This document shows positions 52,401 through 60,640 of a DNA stretch of 64,000 nt, piece after piece. This DNA comes from Pseudomonas sp. S09G 359. Lineage in GTDB: Bacteria > Pseudomonadota > Gammaproteobacteria > Pseudomonadales > Pseudomonadaceae. A model generated the notes under the pieces. The model saw only the letters and a list, made by a program, of their open reading frames with translations, did not search any database and had not been told where the DNA came from. The stretch is taken from positions 2,447,501 through 2,511,500 of the forward strand of contig NZ_CP025263.1 of NCBI RefSeq assembly GCF_002843605.1, in the 5' to 3' direction. Position numbers and translations under genes: made by a program. Position 1 is the stretch's first letter; each line of letters begins with the position of its first letter.

Positions 52401-55400
52401 CGATCAACACCATCGGCCAGGGCAAGGCCAGCTACGACGCACGTGACGGGTTTATCTACAACCTGACCAATGTGCTGGCGGTGTCCAACGGTTTGCTCAA
52501 CGTTGTCGCCGCACCGTCAACGGGCGGTAATGTGAGTGGGGGCATCCAGCTGGGCGCGTGCAACAGCGCACTCTGCAGTGGGCAGACGGCCCTGTATTCC
52601 GAAGGCAGCATCGTCGCCTTGACCGACAGCACACTGCAGATGGGCGATGCGGTGCGTTATGGCACCCGCCACCTGAATCTGGGGGTGTCCAGCATCAACG
52701 TCGGCAGCCCCGAAGCCCTGGCCGATGCCGCCGCCAACAATCGCCTGCCGGTGGGGATGACCCTCAGCCAGCAACTGCTGGAGCGCCTGCTGCGCGGTGA
52801 TACCCAATTCGGCGCGCCGGCCCTGGAGACCCTGCAACTGTCGGCGCGCGACAGCTTCAACTTCTACGGCACCAGCACCCTGGACACCTATGACGCGGTG
52901 ACCGGCAAGTCGTTGCTGAGCAACTTGATGCTGTCCACCCCGGCGATCTACGGCGCCGGCGGCGCCAATGACGTGGCGACTATCCACACCGCCAACCTGA
53001 TCTGGCAGGGCGCCGTGGCGCCGCCTGTGGCAGCAGTGACCGGCGGTGCCGGCACCGGCAGTGGGCGCCTGGACATCAACGCCGAGCGTATCGAGTTCGG
53101 CTACGGCGACTTTGCCCAACCGAGCACCACCAAGACCTTTGACCGCCTGGCGCTGGGTTTTGCCAACGTCAACCTGAATGCCAGCGAGCGCATCACCGCC
53201 AACCACAAAGGCAGCCTGTCGGTGTACCAGAGCCAGGGCGCCTACGACGCGATAAAGGGCTTTGCCTACAGCGGCGGCAACCTGAATGTCCTCACGCCGC
53301 TGATGACCGGTGAAGCCGGTTCGGTGAATAAAATCACGGCCGGTGGCGCCATCGATGTGAGCGCATCGGCCGGCGCGGTGGGCAAGGTCGACGGTATCGG
53401 CGCCGAGTTGTCGTTGCAGGGCGACAGCATTCGCCTGGCCAGCGCGGTGGTGCTGCCCAGCGGTAAAGTCACCCTGGGCGCCCGTGGCGACGTGGTGCTG
53501 ACCGATGCCGCCTCGATTGATGTGGCCGGTCGGGCCCTTGCCTTCAACGACCTGACTAAGTACAGCGCGGGTGGCGAGGTGTTGCTGGAAAGCCGCGCGG
53601 GCAATGTGCAACAGGCGGCTGGCTCGACCATCGACCTGTCGGCGCAATTCAACCAGGCCGGCCGGTTGCGCGCAGTGGCGGTGGACAGCGCGGCGGGGAC
53701 AGTCGACCTGGCGGGCAAGATCGTTGCCGGCAGCAGCGGTTACTACGATGCTGGCGGCACCCTGGTGCCGTACCTGGCCGGTGCGGTGGAGATCCAGGCC
53801 CAGCACCTGGGTGGCAGCGGCACCCTCAACGACCAATTTGCCGCGCTGAACCAGCGCCTCAACCAGGGTCAGGTGTTCGGCGCGCGCAGCTTCCAGCTCA
53901 AGCAGGGCGACTTGACCATCGGCAGTGGCGTCAAGGCCAACAGCATCAACGTCTCGATCGACAACGGCAGCCTGCGCGTGACCGGCCTGGTGGACGCCAG
54001 CGGCGAGCGCGTCGGCAGCATCAACCTGGCCGCCAAGAACGGCCTGACCCTGGACGGCAGCGCCGTGCTCGATGCCCATGGCACGCAACTGCGCGTGGAC
54101 AGCTACGGCAAGATCATCGACTCACCGAACCGCGCCACCGTAGTCCTCAGCTCGGGCCAGGGCCAGTTGACCCTGGCCGATGGCGTGCACATCGACCTGC
54201 GCCATGGCACCGACGCTGCGACCAGCGACGGGCGCCCGCGTGGCACCCTGGAACTCAACGCGCCGCGCCTGGGTGGCAATGACATCGCCATTGACGCCAG
54301 TGGGCAGTTGACGATCCAGGGCGCGCGGTCGATCGCCCTCAACGGCATGATCACTTATGACGACGCCCCGACCAAAACCGATGAAACGCCGAATGGGCGT
54401 CCCTACCAGGTGATTGATCAGGACTACCTCAAGAAGGTTGTCGATCCTGCTAACACGGCGTTCATCAACGCCGCCCGCGCGAATAACAACCTGGTGCAAA
54501 ACAAGCTGGCCGGCCTGAACAACGCCACCTACGGAGATACGTTCCATCTGCGCCCTGGGGTAGAGATCATCAGCACAACCGCGGACGGCGACCTGGTGGT
54601 GCAGGGCGATCTGGACCTGTCCGGCTATCGCTACGCCAGCCTTAAATCCACCGCCTTGACCGAAGCCGGTAGCCTGACCCTGCGTGCCGGTGGCGACCTG
54701 AATATCTACGGCAGCATCAACGACGGCTTCGCGGCGCCGCTCGAGACGGACGATGACAATGGCTGGGTACTGCGCGCCGGTATCGACTACACCGGCGGCA
54801 CGGTGGTGGTGCCGGGCAGTGGCGTGACGCTGGAAGCGGGCACTGTGTTTCCAGCCGGTGCGGCGCTTAATTTTGATGTGCTGACCCAGGCGCTGTTTAT
54901 GCAGGCGGGCACCCGGTTTCCGGTTGCGGCAACGCTCAGCCAACCGCTGGTGCTGCCGGCCGGTACGGTATTGGCGGCCGCCGTGCGGGATGCGTCGGGC
55001 AATGTGCTGTTCGCGGCGGGCACGCTGTTGAGCCAGAGTGAAACCCTCGCCATCGGCAGCAAGCTGGATGCTGGCACCTTGCTGAGCATTTCGGCCAATA
55101 TCGACGGGCTGATCTGGCCCAAAGGGGTTCCTTTGGTCAGCAACGTCACGCTGGCCGTCAGCACAGTGCTGCCCCGGGGAGCCTTGTTGCCGTCGGGTAC
55201 CAACGTCAAGTTGCCGGGTGGCGTGGAGTCGGTGCAACTGCGGGTTGCCGACGCCGGTCGCCAGGGCAAGAACTGGGCGATTGCGCCGATGCTGGAGGAA
55301 GGTTCGCAGTCGTGGTCGCTGCGCCTGGTGGCCGGTGCTGATACGCAAGCGGCGGATAGTCGCCTGCTGCAGCCGCTCCCGGTGAGCGGTAATCTGCGCC

Positions 55401-58400
55401 TCGCCGACAGTCACTATGGGATGTTTGGAGTGCCCGGCGCGGGCGCCACAATTGTATGGAGCGAGGAGGGCGCCATCGAATGGCTTGGCGACAGCGGCAT
55501 GGCGGGACAACCGATTGACTTCGATAACGAAGCGTACCCCGGCATGTGTGATGAATACCCGATGTTTTGCGTTACACAGGGGGGCGGCACAAGCTATCTG
55601 GCCGGGGGCAGTACCCGTTTCAGTGTGATACGCACGGGGGCGGCGGACCTGGAATTACTGGCGGCCGGAAACCTGAGTATGGAGTCGCTGTTCGGTGTCT
55701 ACACCGCTGGCAGTTCATCCAGCGCCACCTCGGCCAATGACCCGTACAACCTCAAACGCGCCTTGGGCAGCAATAACAAGGTGCTGGGCAATGCCCAGGG
55801 CAACAATGAGCAACTGGTCAATGGCAAACCGGGCAGCCTGTATCGTGCCTGGTACCCGGATACGGGTGGCAATTTACTGCTGAAAGTGGGTGGCGACCTG
55901 ACGGGTAATGTCACCAGCCCGTCACTGATTGGCGCCGGGCGCCCGGTCGCTGTCGATTTGGGTCAGGATTCGGCCAACGTCGGCAATTGGTTGTGGCGCC
56001 AGGGCGATGGTAACGCGCAAGCCACTGCCTGGTGGATCAACTTTGGCTCCTATGTCTCAAGCCTGGGTGCCGACCAGATGGTCGGCTTCACCGGCTTTGG
56101 CACCCTGGGCGGCGGCAACCTCAATGTTGATGTAGGCGGCGATGCAGGGCTTATCCGCCCAGTGTCGTCAACCCCTCAAAACGTCAGCCCCCGCAGCCAG
56201 GGCTTGGTACTCGCAGTCGGCAGCACTGGCCGGGTCGCGGCCGACGGCAGCGTACAGCTGACCGGTGGCGGCGATTTGAACCTGCGGGTCGGCGGCGCCA
56301 TCAACCCAGCCAGCCAGACCTTCACCGGCCACCTCAACGGCGCACTGGTGAACCTGCGTGGGCATGTGCAGTTGACCGGTGGCGCCCTTGGCAGCCTGAC
56401 CTTGCGTTACGGTAACCAGCTCAGAGACCAGAGCCCCAGCGAAGTGCGGGCCTACGATCCGTTGCGTTCCACCTCCGCCGCCGCGGCGGGTGGTTTGAGC
56501 CTGCTGCCGGGCGACGCAACCTTCAGTCTCTCCACCCGGGGCGACCTGGTGTTGCAGGACGTCGCCGACCCAGGGCGCGCGCCGCAAATGAATGCCTTGG
56601 CTTATGTCAACGGTGGGGTCAATGGGATCGGGCAAAGCTGGTTCAGCCTGTGGACCGACCACACGGCGGTGGACCTGTTCTCCGCTGGCGGCAACCTCAC
56701 GCCGCTGACCGAGACCCTGGAAACCGATATGGCCGCGGTCTATCCCGCCACATTGCGGGCGGTCGCCGCCAACGGCAGCCTGTATTACGGGCGTGCCTCG
56801 AGTTTCAATACCAACTCGGTGGCACCGCTCAAAGCCTTGGTGCTGGCACCCTCGGCCAACGGGCAATTGGAGTTGCTGGCGGGCGATTCGATCTATGGCG
56901 GCGACCTGACCATCAGCCGCTCCAGCGCTACCCCGGATAGCCTGGCCTCGATCCTGCATCCGGCCTTCCTTGGTTTTCTGAGCGATCGCAACCCGGTAAC
57001 GGGCAGCGGTAACCTGTCCAGCGACGGCAGCACTGCGCTTTTCGGACGATCGCCGCTGTTTGCCTTTGGCCCCAACACGGCCAGCACGGCCTGGGGTGAA
57101 AACCTGGAGCCTGCACGCTTCTATGCCTTGAGTGGTGACCTGCTGGGGGTCAACAGTGGGCGGGCGATCACCATTACGACCGCCGGTAATCCACGTTTTG
57201 GGCAAACCTACTATGAAGGCGCGGGCCCGGTATGGATGCTGGCCGGTCGCGACATTGTCAGCAGCGGTACTCCACTCAGTGGCGCTGAGGGCGGTGATTC
57301 GACCACGGGCGCCTATTCCATCACCGGCAACCTGTTCGTACACAGCAGTCTCACCGACATTTCCATCGCCAGCGCCGGCCGCGACATTCTCTACAGCAGC
57401 TTCAATGTGGCCGGCCCCGGCACCCTGGAGCTGTCGGCAGGGCGCAATATCCAGATGGAAGACAAGGTCGGGGTCAACAGCCTCGGCGCAGTTGCGGCCG
57501 GCGACAACCGCCCCGGCGCGAGCATCGTGATGCAAGCCGGCGTCGGCCCCAACGGCCCGGATTACCTGCGATTTGTCGAGGCTTACCTCGACCCCGCCAA
57601 CCTGGCCCAACCGGGTGAGTCGTTGCAGGGCAGCAAGGTGGCCAAGACCTACGAAAACGAACTGGTTGGCTGGCTGGCCGAGCGCTTCGGCTTTGTCGGC
57701 AACAGCGAACAGGCGCGGGCCTACTACGCGGCGCTACCCGCCGAGCAACAACGGGTCTTCGCCCGCGACGTGTACTTTGCCGAACTCAAGGCCGCCGGCC
57801 GCGAGTACAACCAGGACGGCAGCGTGCGCCAGGGCAGTTACCTGCGCGGGCGTGACGCCATCGCGGCGTTGTTCCCGAGCACCGACGTGGCCGGCAACCC
57901 GATCACCTACAAAGGTGATATCACGATGTTCGGCGGTGCCGGCGTGCACACCAACTTCGGCGGCTCGATCCAGATGCTCACCCCGGGCGGCCGCCAGACC
58001 TTCGGCATCGAAGGCGCGGCGCCACCGTCCACGGCGGGTGTGATCACCCAGGGCGCCGGCGATATCCAGCTGTACTCCCTGGGCAGCATTTTGCTTGGCC
58101 AGAGCCGCATCATGACCACCTTCGGCGGTTCCATCATGGGCTGGACCAGCGAAGGTGACATCAACGCCGGGCGGGGCTCCAAGACCACCGTGGTGTACAC
58201 GCCGCCCAAGCGTGTCTATGACAACTGGGGCAACGTGGGCTTGTCGCCGTCGGTGCCGAGCACCGGTGCGGGGATCGCCACGCTCAACCCGATCCCGGAA
58301 GTGCCGGCGGGGGATATCGACTTGATCGCACCGTTGGGCACCATCGATGCGGGCGAGGCGGGCATTCGCGTGTCGGGCAACGTCAACATCGCCGCCTTGC

Positions 58401-58756
58401 GCGTGGTGAACGCGGCGAATATCCAGACCCAGGGCAAGTCGTCCGGGGTGCCAGTGTCGGCCACGGTCAACACCGGCGCCATGAGTTCGGCCAGCGCGGC
58501 AGGGGCGGCGGCGTCCCAGGCGGCGGAAGACGCGGCGCGCAGCCAGCAGGCGGCGGCCAAGCAGGGCCGGCCGTCGATCATGACCGTGGAAGTGTTGAGC
58601 CTGGGTACCGAGCCGTTACCGCAAACGCCGGCGCCGCAACAGAAAACCTCGGGCTACAACCCCAACAGCCCGGTGCAGGTACTGGGTGCCGGGCCATTGA
58701 GTGAGCAGGCGCGGGCGCGGTTGACGGATGAGGAGCGCAAGCAGATCAGTTTGTAG
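46499..58756 (+). CDS. pdtA: Giant filamentous-haemagglutinin-like exoprotein (TPS/PdtA family)
   Basis: A 4085-residue exoprotein. The extended signal peptide (about 1-36, ending in NAHA) is followed by the two-partner-secretion domain (about residues 105-320), with ETFNVGRNTSVDFQQ, RVNDPDARPSEIQGQ and MIMNRNGVVFSGTSQVNVRNLVA. Then comes a very long beta-helix of degenerate Gly/Ser/Asp-rich repeats and a conserved DUF3739-like C-terminal region (about 3690-3960). The tail is Ala/Gln-rich and charged. PdtA of P. aeruginosa has this size and locus. Unusual points are two Cys pairs (2021/2026 and 3017/3024) and a PAGT-rich patch near 2780-2900. The ATG at 46499 follows GAAGGAAG; an earlier ATG at 46400 lacks support. 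No TpsB transporter gene is in the window. Confidence 0.9.
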   Translation: MVRCKSPVNLKAQEPVLRLKPLAQAIALLMVAGNAHAATAFSSSWFADKGATQAATAARISAGQVPGIPTLNQQAKVNQQLARSISTLNTSVAAIAAQQAAQAAGRQAAFGQVSTIPDGLGKGGLQVDNSLTQGWTNAKGPVQTQAGGKTTVTIEQTADKAILNWETFNVGRNTSVDFQQQSSWAVLNRVNDPDARPSEIQGQINGAGTVMIMNRNGVVFSGTSQVNVRNLVAAAANITDEQFTQRGIYVDATGTQPTFTDAAGKVEVQRGAVIQTHNPATSTDAGGYALLLGSEVENAGTINTAKGQTTLAAGDSFYIRKGVGTTGNDRSTTRGNEVATSLKAGSTAGKVSNTGLIMAATGDITLTGHQVQQNGVALASTSVDTRGTIHLLNAATDTTGSVTLGEGSTTAILLDSSGSTALNGQKDNGLIKLDGTPANLITGQFNNLSAVADRTDQSRIEIVSGGTVDFQKGSITLATGGQVAVSAAGRSLVRDGAMIDVSGAVGVKVSMESNNIKINVQGNEQRDAPVNRDDGQLINNDVWVDLRDLVFVPAGTNGYATDRWYTAGGLLEVGGYLGTQGHSVGEWMAQGGTVTFTGKDVVTQTGAQINLSGGTVDVQAGYIQQTWLKGPDGRLYELSNAPGDILYSGIYKGYEDTSVRWGQTEYYYNPMIAKQRRYESGYTVGRDAGKLVIGTTSAVLEGQVISDVFQGDRQTQAPNINLDGYQQSQKAMAQRAQLIIGGYTPVYNKTTGTLRYALGANADEVLIEGSTQKIADGLDLTTALPADRQGKMVLDSDQLNGYQLGAIKVAGKQQVTVNGALKVGDGGDITLFGRGVAINANLTAHGGSINAGNILSQVDPLKAGAVGDTILNGGGTVNVAAGVTLDTSGRWSNLLLAPTDNSGVAFVNGGKVSLRSTGNVNLVAGSVVDTSSGGTLGLDGKLNGGKGGDVTLASLSTLGLDGEIRGYGVSGGGTLALQARKVQIGASATAPDAGTVQLAGDFFNKGFSAYDITGNDGLLVTDGTQVDVTTPVYRVGEQTSAAPTGSDPATALERWTPALYQEDASKGVLTQRRGASLTLTAGNLNSTAAELATTALSVGQGAVISVDPGQAINLRSVGQLTMNGTLNAWGGSVSLGGLTATGSEAANAAGHRRSIWVGENALIDVASRAVTAVSNRGNVYGQVRNGGTISIGGDINLATGIAKASDLFVVVRDGARLDASGAQALLDVPGQGRVPVASNGGSISFASNNGLYLDGSFVARAGGAGAAGGSLAVALESPYYLKAGVNDSVLKVRELVLSQTHQSSPTASLEYGHGRLGVDQISAGGFDNLALLSNGLLSFDGDVSLSMGQSLRLYSGSYNLSENAAASSRVNLSAPYLLLAGILAPAESGKEAYTRAVPVLPNPSALATTAQFNANANLIEVRGNVLFGNKSYLLRPDNSQASLERRGFDDVQLTSQGDLRFLAGAGADVIAQGISTQLITSGDMTLRAAQLYPATEVGARVLAGYLAGTSSNGTGFNYDPTRTLTLARIGDSTAAMPYSAFGRLQLGGPTIKQGGVVRAPLGLIEIGNLGSTRVELLPGSITSVSGKGLVLPYGGTVDGQVYKYNGKTVTFIGQGGGNTAGSLNVGVVLGGQSVAVLPEATVDLSGGGELLGAGFISGRGGSTDARYNPLVQFGANGGFVLPGLGTNPIYAIVPGVQPGYAPVAPEGGAVDPLIGQQITIGAGVPGLAAGTYTLMPSTYALMPGAFRVEINGLAGLGADGVTQALRNGSWATAGRLSIANTGISNSTASQVILTSADTLRRYSQYNETGYAQFALADAARLGVPRALLPVDAKTLQLALRPGAGADAFSFQGIGRFEAAEGGYGGTVSLINAERGVLGRDIEIVAPGKAATGGFRGITLDADSLNAMGAARLLIGGMTYVTYGQGGNYINLPSSITSSIVLREGANLAAPEVMLLTSTGNIAVEQGASINTIGQGKASYDARDGFIYNLTNVLAVSNGLLNVVAAPSTGGNVSGGIQLGACNSALCSGQTALYSEGSIVALTDSTLQMGDAVRYGTRHLNLGVSSINVGSPEALADAAANNRLPVGMTLSQQLLERLLRGDTQFGAPALETLQLSARDSFNFYGTSTLDTYDAVTGKSLLSNLMLSTPAIYGAGGANDVATIHTANLIWQGAVAPPVAAVTGGAGTGSGRLDINAERIEFGYGDFAQPSTTKTFDRLALGFANVNLNASERITANHKGSLSVYQSQGAYDAIKGFAYSGGNLNVLTPLMTGEAGSVNKITAGGAIDVSASAGAVGKVDGIGAELSLQGDSIRLASAVVLPSGKVTLGARGDVVLTDAASIDVAGRALAFNDLTKYSAGGEVLLESRAGNVQQAAGSTIDLSAQFNQAGRLRAVAVDSAAGTVDLAGKIVAGSSGYYDAGGTLVPYLAGAVEIQAQHLGGSGTLNDQFAALNQRLNQGQVFGARSFQLKQGDLTIGSGVKANSINVSIDNGSLRVTGLVDASGERVGSINLAAKNGLTLDGSAVLDAHGTQLRVDSYGKIIDSPNRATVVLSSGQGQLTLADGVHIDLRHGTDAATSDGRPRGTLELNAPRLGGNDIAIDASGQLTIQGARSIALNGMITYDDAPTKTDETPNGRPYQVIDQDYLKKVVDPANTAFINAARANNNLVQNKLAGLNNATYGDTFHLRPGVEIISTTADGDLVVQGDLDLSGYRYASLKSTALTEAGSLTLRAGGDLNIYGSINDGFAAPLETDDDNGWVLRAGIDYTGGTVVVPGSGVTLEAGTVFPAGAALNFDVLTQALFMQAGTRFPVAATLSQPLVLPAGTVLAAAVRDASGNVLFAAGTLLSQSETLAIGSKLDAGTLLSISANIDGLIWPKGVPLVSNVTLAVSTVLPRGALLPSGTNVKLPGGVESVQLRVADAGRQGKNWAIAPMLEEGSQSWSLRLVAGADTQAADSRLLQPLPVSGNLRLADSHYGMFGVPGAGATIVWSEEGAIEWLGDSGMAGQPIDFDNEAYPGMCDEYPMFCVTQGGGTSYLAGGSTRFSVIRTGAADLELLAAGNLSMESLFGVYTAGSSSSATSANDPYNLKRALGSNNKVLGNAQGNNEQLVNGKPGSLYRAWYPDTGGNLLLKVGGDLTGNVTSPSLIGAGRPVAVDLGQDSANVGNWLWRQGDGNAQATAWWINFGSYVSSLGADQMVGFTGFGTLGGGNLNVDVGGDAGLIRPVSSTPQNVSPRSQGLVLAVGSTGRVAADGSVQLTGGGDLNLRVGGAINPASQTFTGHLNGALVNLRGHVQLTGGALGSLTLRYGNQLRDQSPSEVRAYDPLRSTSAAAAGGLSLLPGDATFSLSTRGDLVLQDVADPGRAPQMNALAYVNGGVNGIGQSWFSLWTDHTAVDLFSAGGNLTPLTETLETDMAAVYPATLRAVAANGSLYYGRASSFNTNSVAPLKALVLAPSANGQLELLAGDSIYGGDLTISRSSATPDSLASILHPAFLGFLSDRNPVTGSGNLSSDGSTALFGRSPLFAFGPNTASTAWGENLEPARFYALSGDLLGVNSGRAITITTAGNPRFGQTYYEGAGPVWMLAGRDIVSSGTPLSGAEGGDSTTGAYSITGNLFVHSSLTDISIASAGRDILYSSFNVAGPGTLELSAGRNIQMEDKVGVNSLGAVAAGDNRPGASIVMQAGVGPNGPDYLRFVEAYLDPANLAQPGESLQGSKVAKTYENELVGWLAERFGFVGNSEQARAYYAALPAEQQRVFARDVYFAELKAAGREYNQDGSVRQGSYLRGRDAIAALFPSTDVAGNPITYKGDITMFGGAGVHTNFGGSIQMLTPGGRQTFGIEGAAPPSTAGVITQGAGDIQLYSLGSILLGQSRIMTTFGGSIMGWTSEGDINAGRGSKTTVVYTPPKRVYDNWGNVGLSPSVPSTGAGIATLNPIPEVPAGDIDLIAPLGTIDAGEAGIRVSGNVNIAALRVVNAANIQTQGKSSGVPVSATVNTGAMSSASAAGAAASQAAEDAARSQQAAAKQGRPSIMTVEVLSLGTEPLPQTPAPQQKTSGYNPNSPVQVLGAGPLSEQARARLTDEERKQISL

Positions 58757-58786
58757 TACTTCAGCAGGACCTCTCGATGCACCTTC

Positions 58787-58813
58787 GGGGCGATCAATGA
58801 TCGCCCCTTTTTT
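58787..58813 (+). terminator. Rho-independent terminator after the exoprotein gene
   Basis: The palindrome GGGGCGATCA-A-TGATCGCCCC (58787-58807) is followed by six T residues. It lies 30 nt beyond the exoprotein stop. Confidence 0.9.
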
Positions 58814-58823
58814 GTTTGTTCTG

Positions 58824-59001
58824 TGGGACTGGCTTGCCAGCCCCCCTTCTGAAGGCAAACACCTCCCCTGTGGCGAGCGGGCTTGCCCGCGTTGCGCTGC
58901 GAAGCGGCCCCAGTACAAGCGCTGAGGTTTTCCTGAAAGAACCCAGCGCCTGGTTTTGGGGCTGCTTCGCAACCCAACGCGGGCAAGCCCGCTCGCCACA
59001 T
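58824..59001. repeat. REP half-element and REPIN between the exoprotein and cytochrome genes
   Basis: A lone REP-like TGTGGGACTGGCTTGCCAGCC (58824) precedes a large inverted repeat. Its left arm starts with TGTGGCGAGCGGGCTTGCCC at 58869 and its right arm ends with GGGCAAGCCCGCTCGCCACA at 59000. The arms extend inward to GCGAAGCGGCCCC / GGGGCTGCTTCGC with a few mismatches. The region separates two convergent transcripts. Confidence 0.85.
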
Positions 59002-59017
59002 GGGTAAGTACCAGTTC

Positions 59018-60577
59018 TTAATCCTTAAGAGTTTTGAACGCCTCGATGCGTTTGATCAGGCGCGTATTTTTCGCCGAGTCGGCATTGCCGAACAGGAACG
59101 AAAAGTCCGCAGCCAGCCCGCTGGTGCCGGCAATCGCCGCGTACTGATGGCAGGCGTTGCAGTTATCGTTCTGCACGTAGGTTTCCATGGTGGTATTGGC
59201 CACCACCGCGCTCTGATCGCTGACAAACGGCCCATACGACAACGGCGTCTGCACATTCGGCCCCGGCCCTGGCTCATTCGGCGCGTTGGGGGTCTTGGAC
59301 CACAGCACATTCACCAGTTTGTAGTACTGGAATACCGATTGGCCTTGGCTCTGCTGGGCGAAAGTCTGTTGCACCGCGGTGTTCAGTGCCTGCATGTCCT
59401 GGGGTGTGGCGTTGACCCGCGTGGCCTGCACCGGCTGATCCAGGGGCGTGCAGTTGGGGGGCGTGTGGCTGGCGTCGCATTGCACCCGGGCGACGTTGGG
59501 TGTGCAGGCACTGCCGGTGCAGTTCGGGTTGTTGAAGCTGTAGCCTTCGGGCGGGGTGGCGCCGCCGTCGGGCACGTTGTCGACCTGCTCGAACGTGCTC
59601 CAGATAAAGTTTGGCTGGGTCTGGGTCTTGTTGATGATATGCAGGCCCACCAGGCCCACCACTTCCTGAGTGCACGTGAGCGTGTCGGGGCGTTGCAGCC
59701 AGGCGACGGTGGTGAGGTAGCGCCCGTACAGCTGCGGTTTATTGGTGAGTACGCGCCAGGCGGCCTTGAGTTCCAGGGCGCCCAATTCCTCCTGGGGCAG
59801 CGCCTTGTCCGGCAGTTCGCGCACCAGCTTGCCGGCCGGCAGCGATAGGCCGGCGGGGTGGCGGTTGTCGCTGTTCTGCGCGACTACCAGTTGGTTGGCG
59901 GCGTCGTACAGGCCGTTATCGACGATGTAGTCGAACTCGGCCTTGCCGACCTTGCGTTCGAAAAACACCAGGTTGCCCGACTGGTCCGTCAGCCAGCCGC
60001 CGGACGCTTCCATGATCGAATCCGGCAGGGTCACCCGAGTACCGCTGGACAAGTGAAAGCGGTGCTTGCGGTTGATCGCACTCTCCGAAGTGGCGGTGAT
60101 GAATTTGCGCGCGCCGCTCGAGAATGCCTTGAGGTTGCCGGTCGCCGTGCAATTGGACGGCACCAGGGTTTCTACGCCCCAGCCGGACGGCTTGGGTGCG
60201 CCGGGCAGGAAGATCTCGCTGGCGTCCTTGTAACTGGCCCACACCGGGGCGTTGCTCATCGGTTGCCCGGGCGTGGTCGGCACGCCGAATTGGGCGGCGC
60301 TGCTCTGGGTGTCCGGCTCGCCGGCGAGGCTCGGGTTGGCGGGCCACCCGGGGTTGACCGGCCAGTTCATGGCGATAAACAGCTGCCAGCCAAAACAATT
60401 CAGAAAGGCCTGCTCGGTGCCGAAATTATTCACCGGCAGGAAGCCGCCACTGGTGGGGTCGAACACCAGTTGGCTGACGCAGGTCTGGGCGTCCGAGGCG
60501 GCGCTGGCCGGTGGTGGAACCAGCAGCAGGGCGTAGGTTATCCAGCACAACACACTCAAGCGGGGCCATCTGTACAT
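59018..60577 (-). CDS. Exported cytochrome-c-like protein with one CxxCH motif
   Basis: A 519-residue protein with a Sec signal peptide (about residues 1-26, ending in PPASA). A single haem-binding motif CNACH lies at 473-477, near the C-terminus, within DNCNACHQYAAI. Several other Cys (TCVSQL, LNCFGW, PNCTGSACT) could form disulfides. The domain before the haem motif is not one I recognise. Haem attachment would occur in the periplasm through the Ccm system. It is the third gene of a minus-strand set behind the 577-residue protein and the tyrosinase, so it may be an electron partner of that oxidase. A 64-nt gap separates it from the upstream gene. Confidence 0.7.
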   Translation of the reverse strand: MYRWPRLSVLCWITYALLLVPPPASAASDAQTCVSQLVFDPTSGGFLPVNNFGTEQAFLNCFGWQLFIAMNWPVNPGWPANPSLAGEPDTQSSAAQFGVPTTPGQPMSNAPVWASYKDASEIFLPGAPKPSGWGVETLVPSNCTATGNLKAFSSGARKFITATSESAINRKHRFHLSSGTRVTLPDSIMEASGGWLTDQSGNLVFFERKVGKAEFDYIVDNGLYDAANQLVVAQNSDNRHPAGLSLPAGKLVRELPDKALPQEELGALELKAAWRVLTNKPQLYGRYLTTVAWLQRPDTLTCTQEVVGLVGLHIINKTQTQPNFIWSTFEQVDNVPDGGATPPEGYSFNNPNCTGSACTPNVARVQCDASHTPPNCTPLDQPVQATRVNATPQDMQALNTAVQQTFAQQSQGQSVFQYYKLVNVLWSKTPNAPNEPGPGPNVQTPLSYGPFVSDQSAVVANTTMETYVQNDNCNACHQYAAIAGTSGLAADFSFLFGNADSAKNTRLIKRIEAFKTLKD

Positions 60578-60609
60578 GATCGCGTTCCTTGCTCAAGGCT
60601 AGCGGGGAG

Positions 60610-60631
60610 GCCGCCCACGGGCGTGGGCGGC
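60610..60631 (-). other. GC-rich hairpin in the short gap of the tyrosinase operon
   Basis: GCCGCCCACG-GG-CGTGGGCGGC is a perfect 10-bp inverted repeat, just past the stop of the 577-residue protein on the minus strand. There is no T-tract, so it is not a standard terminator; it may tune mRNA stability or expression of the downstream cytochrome gene. Confidence 0.5.
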
Positions 60632-60640
60632 GAGAGGGAG

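Noticed and set aside
46900..58700. Repeated sequence blocks considered as a CRISPR or other DNA repeat array
   Set aside because: The repetition is at protein level (beta-helix turns of varying spacing) inside one open frame. There are no constant repeats with unique spacers.
60610..60631. Hairpin between the 577-residue and cytochrome genes as a terminator
   Set aside because: It has no T-tract on either strand, so an intrinsic terminator cannot be claimed.
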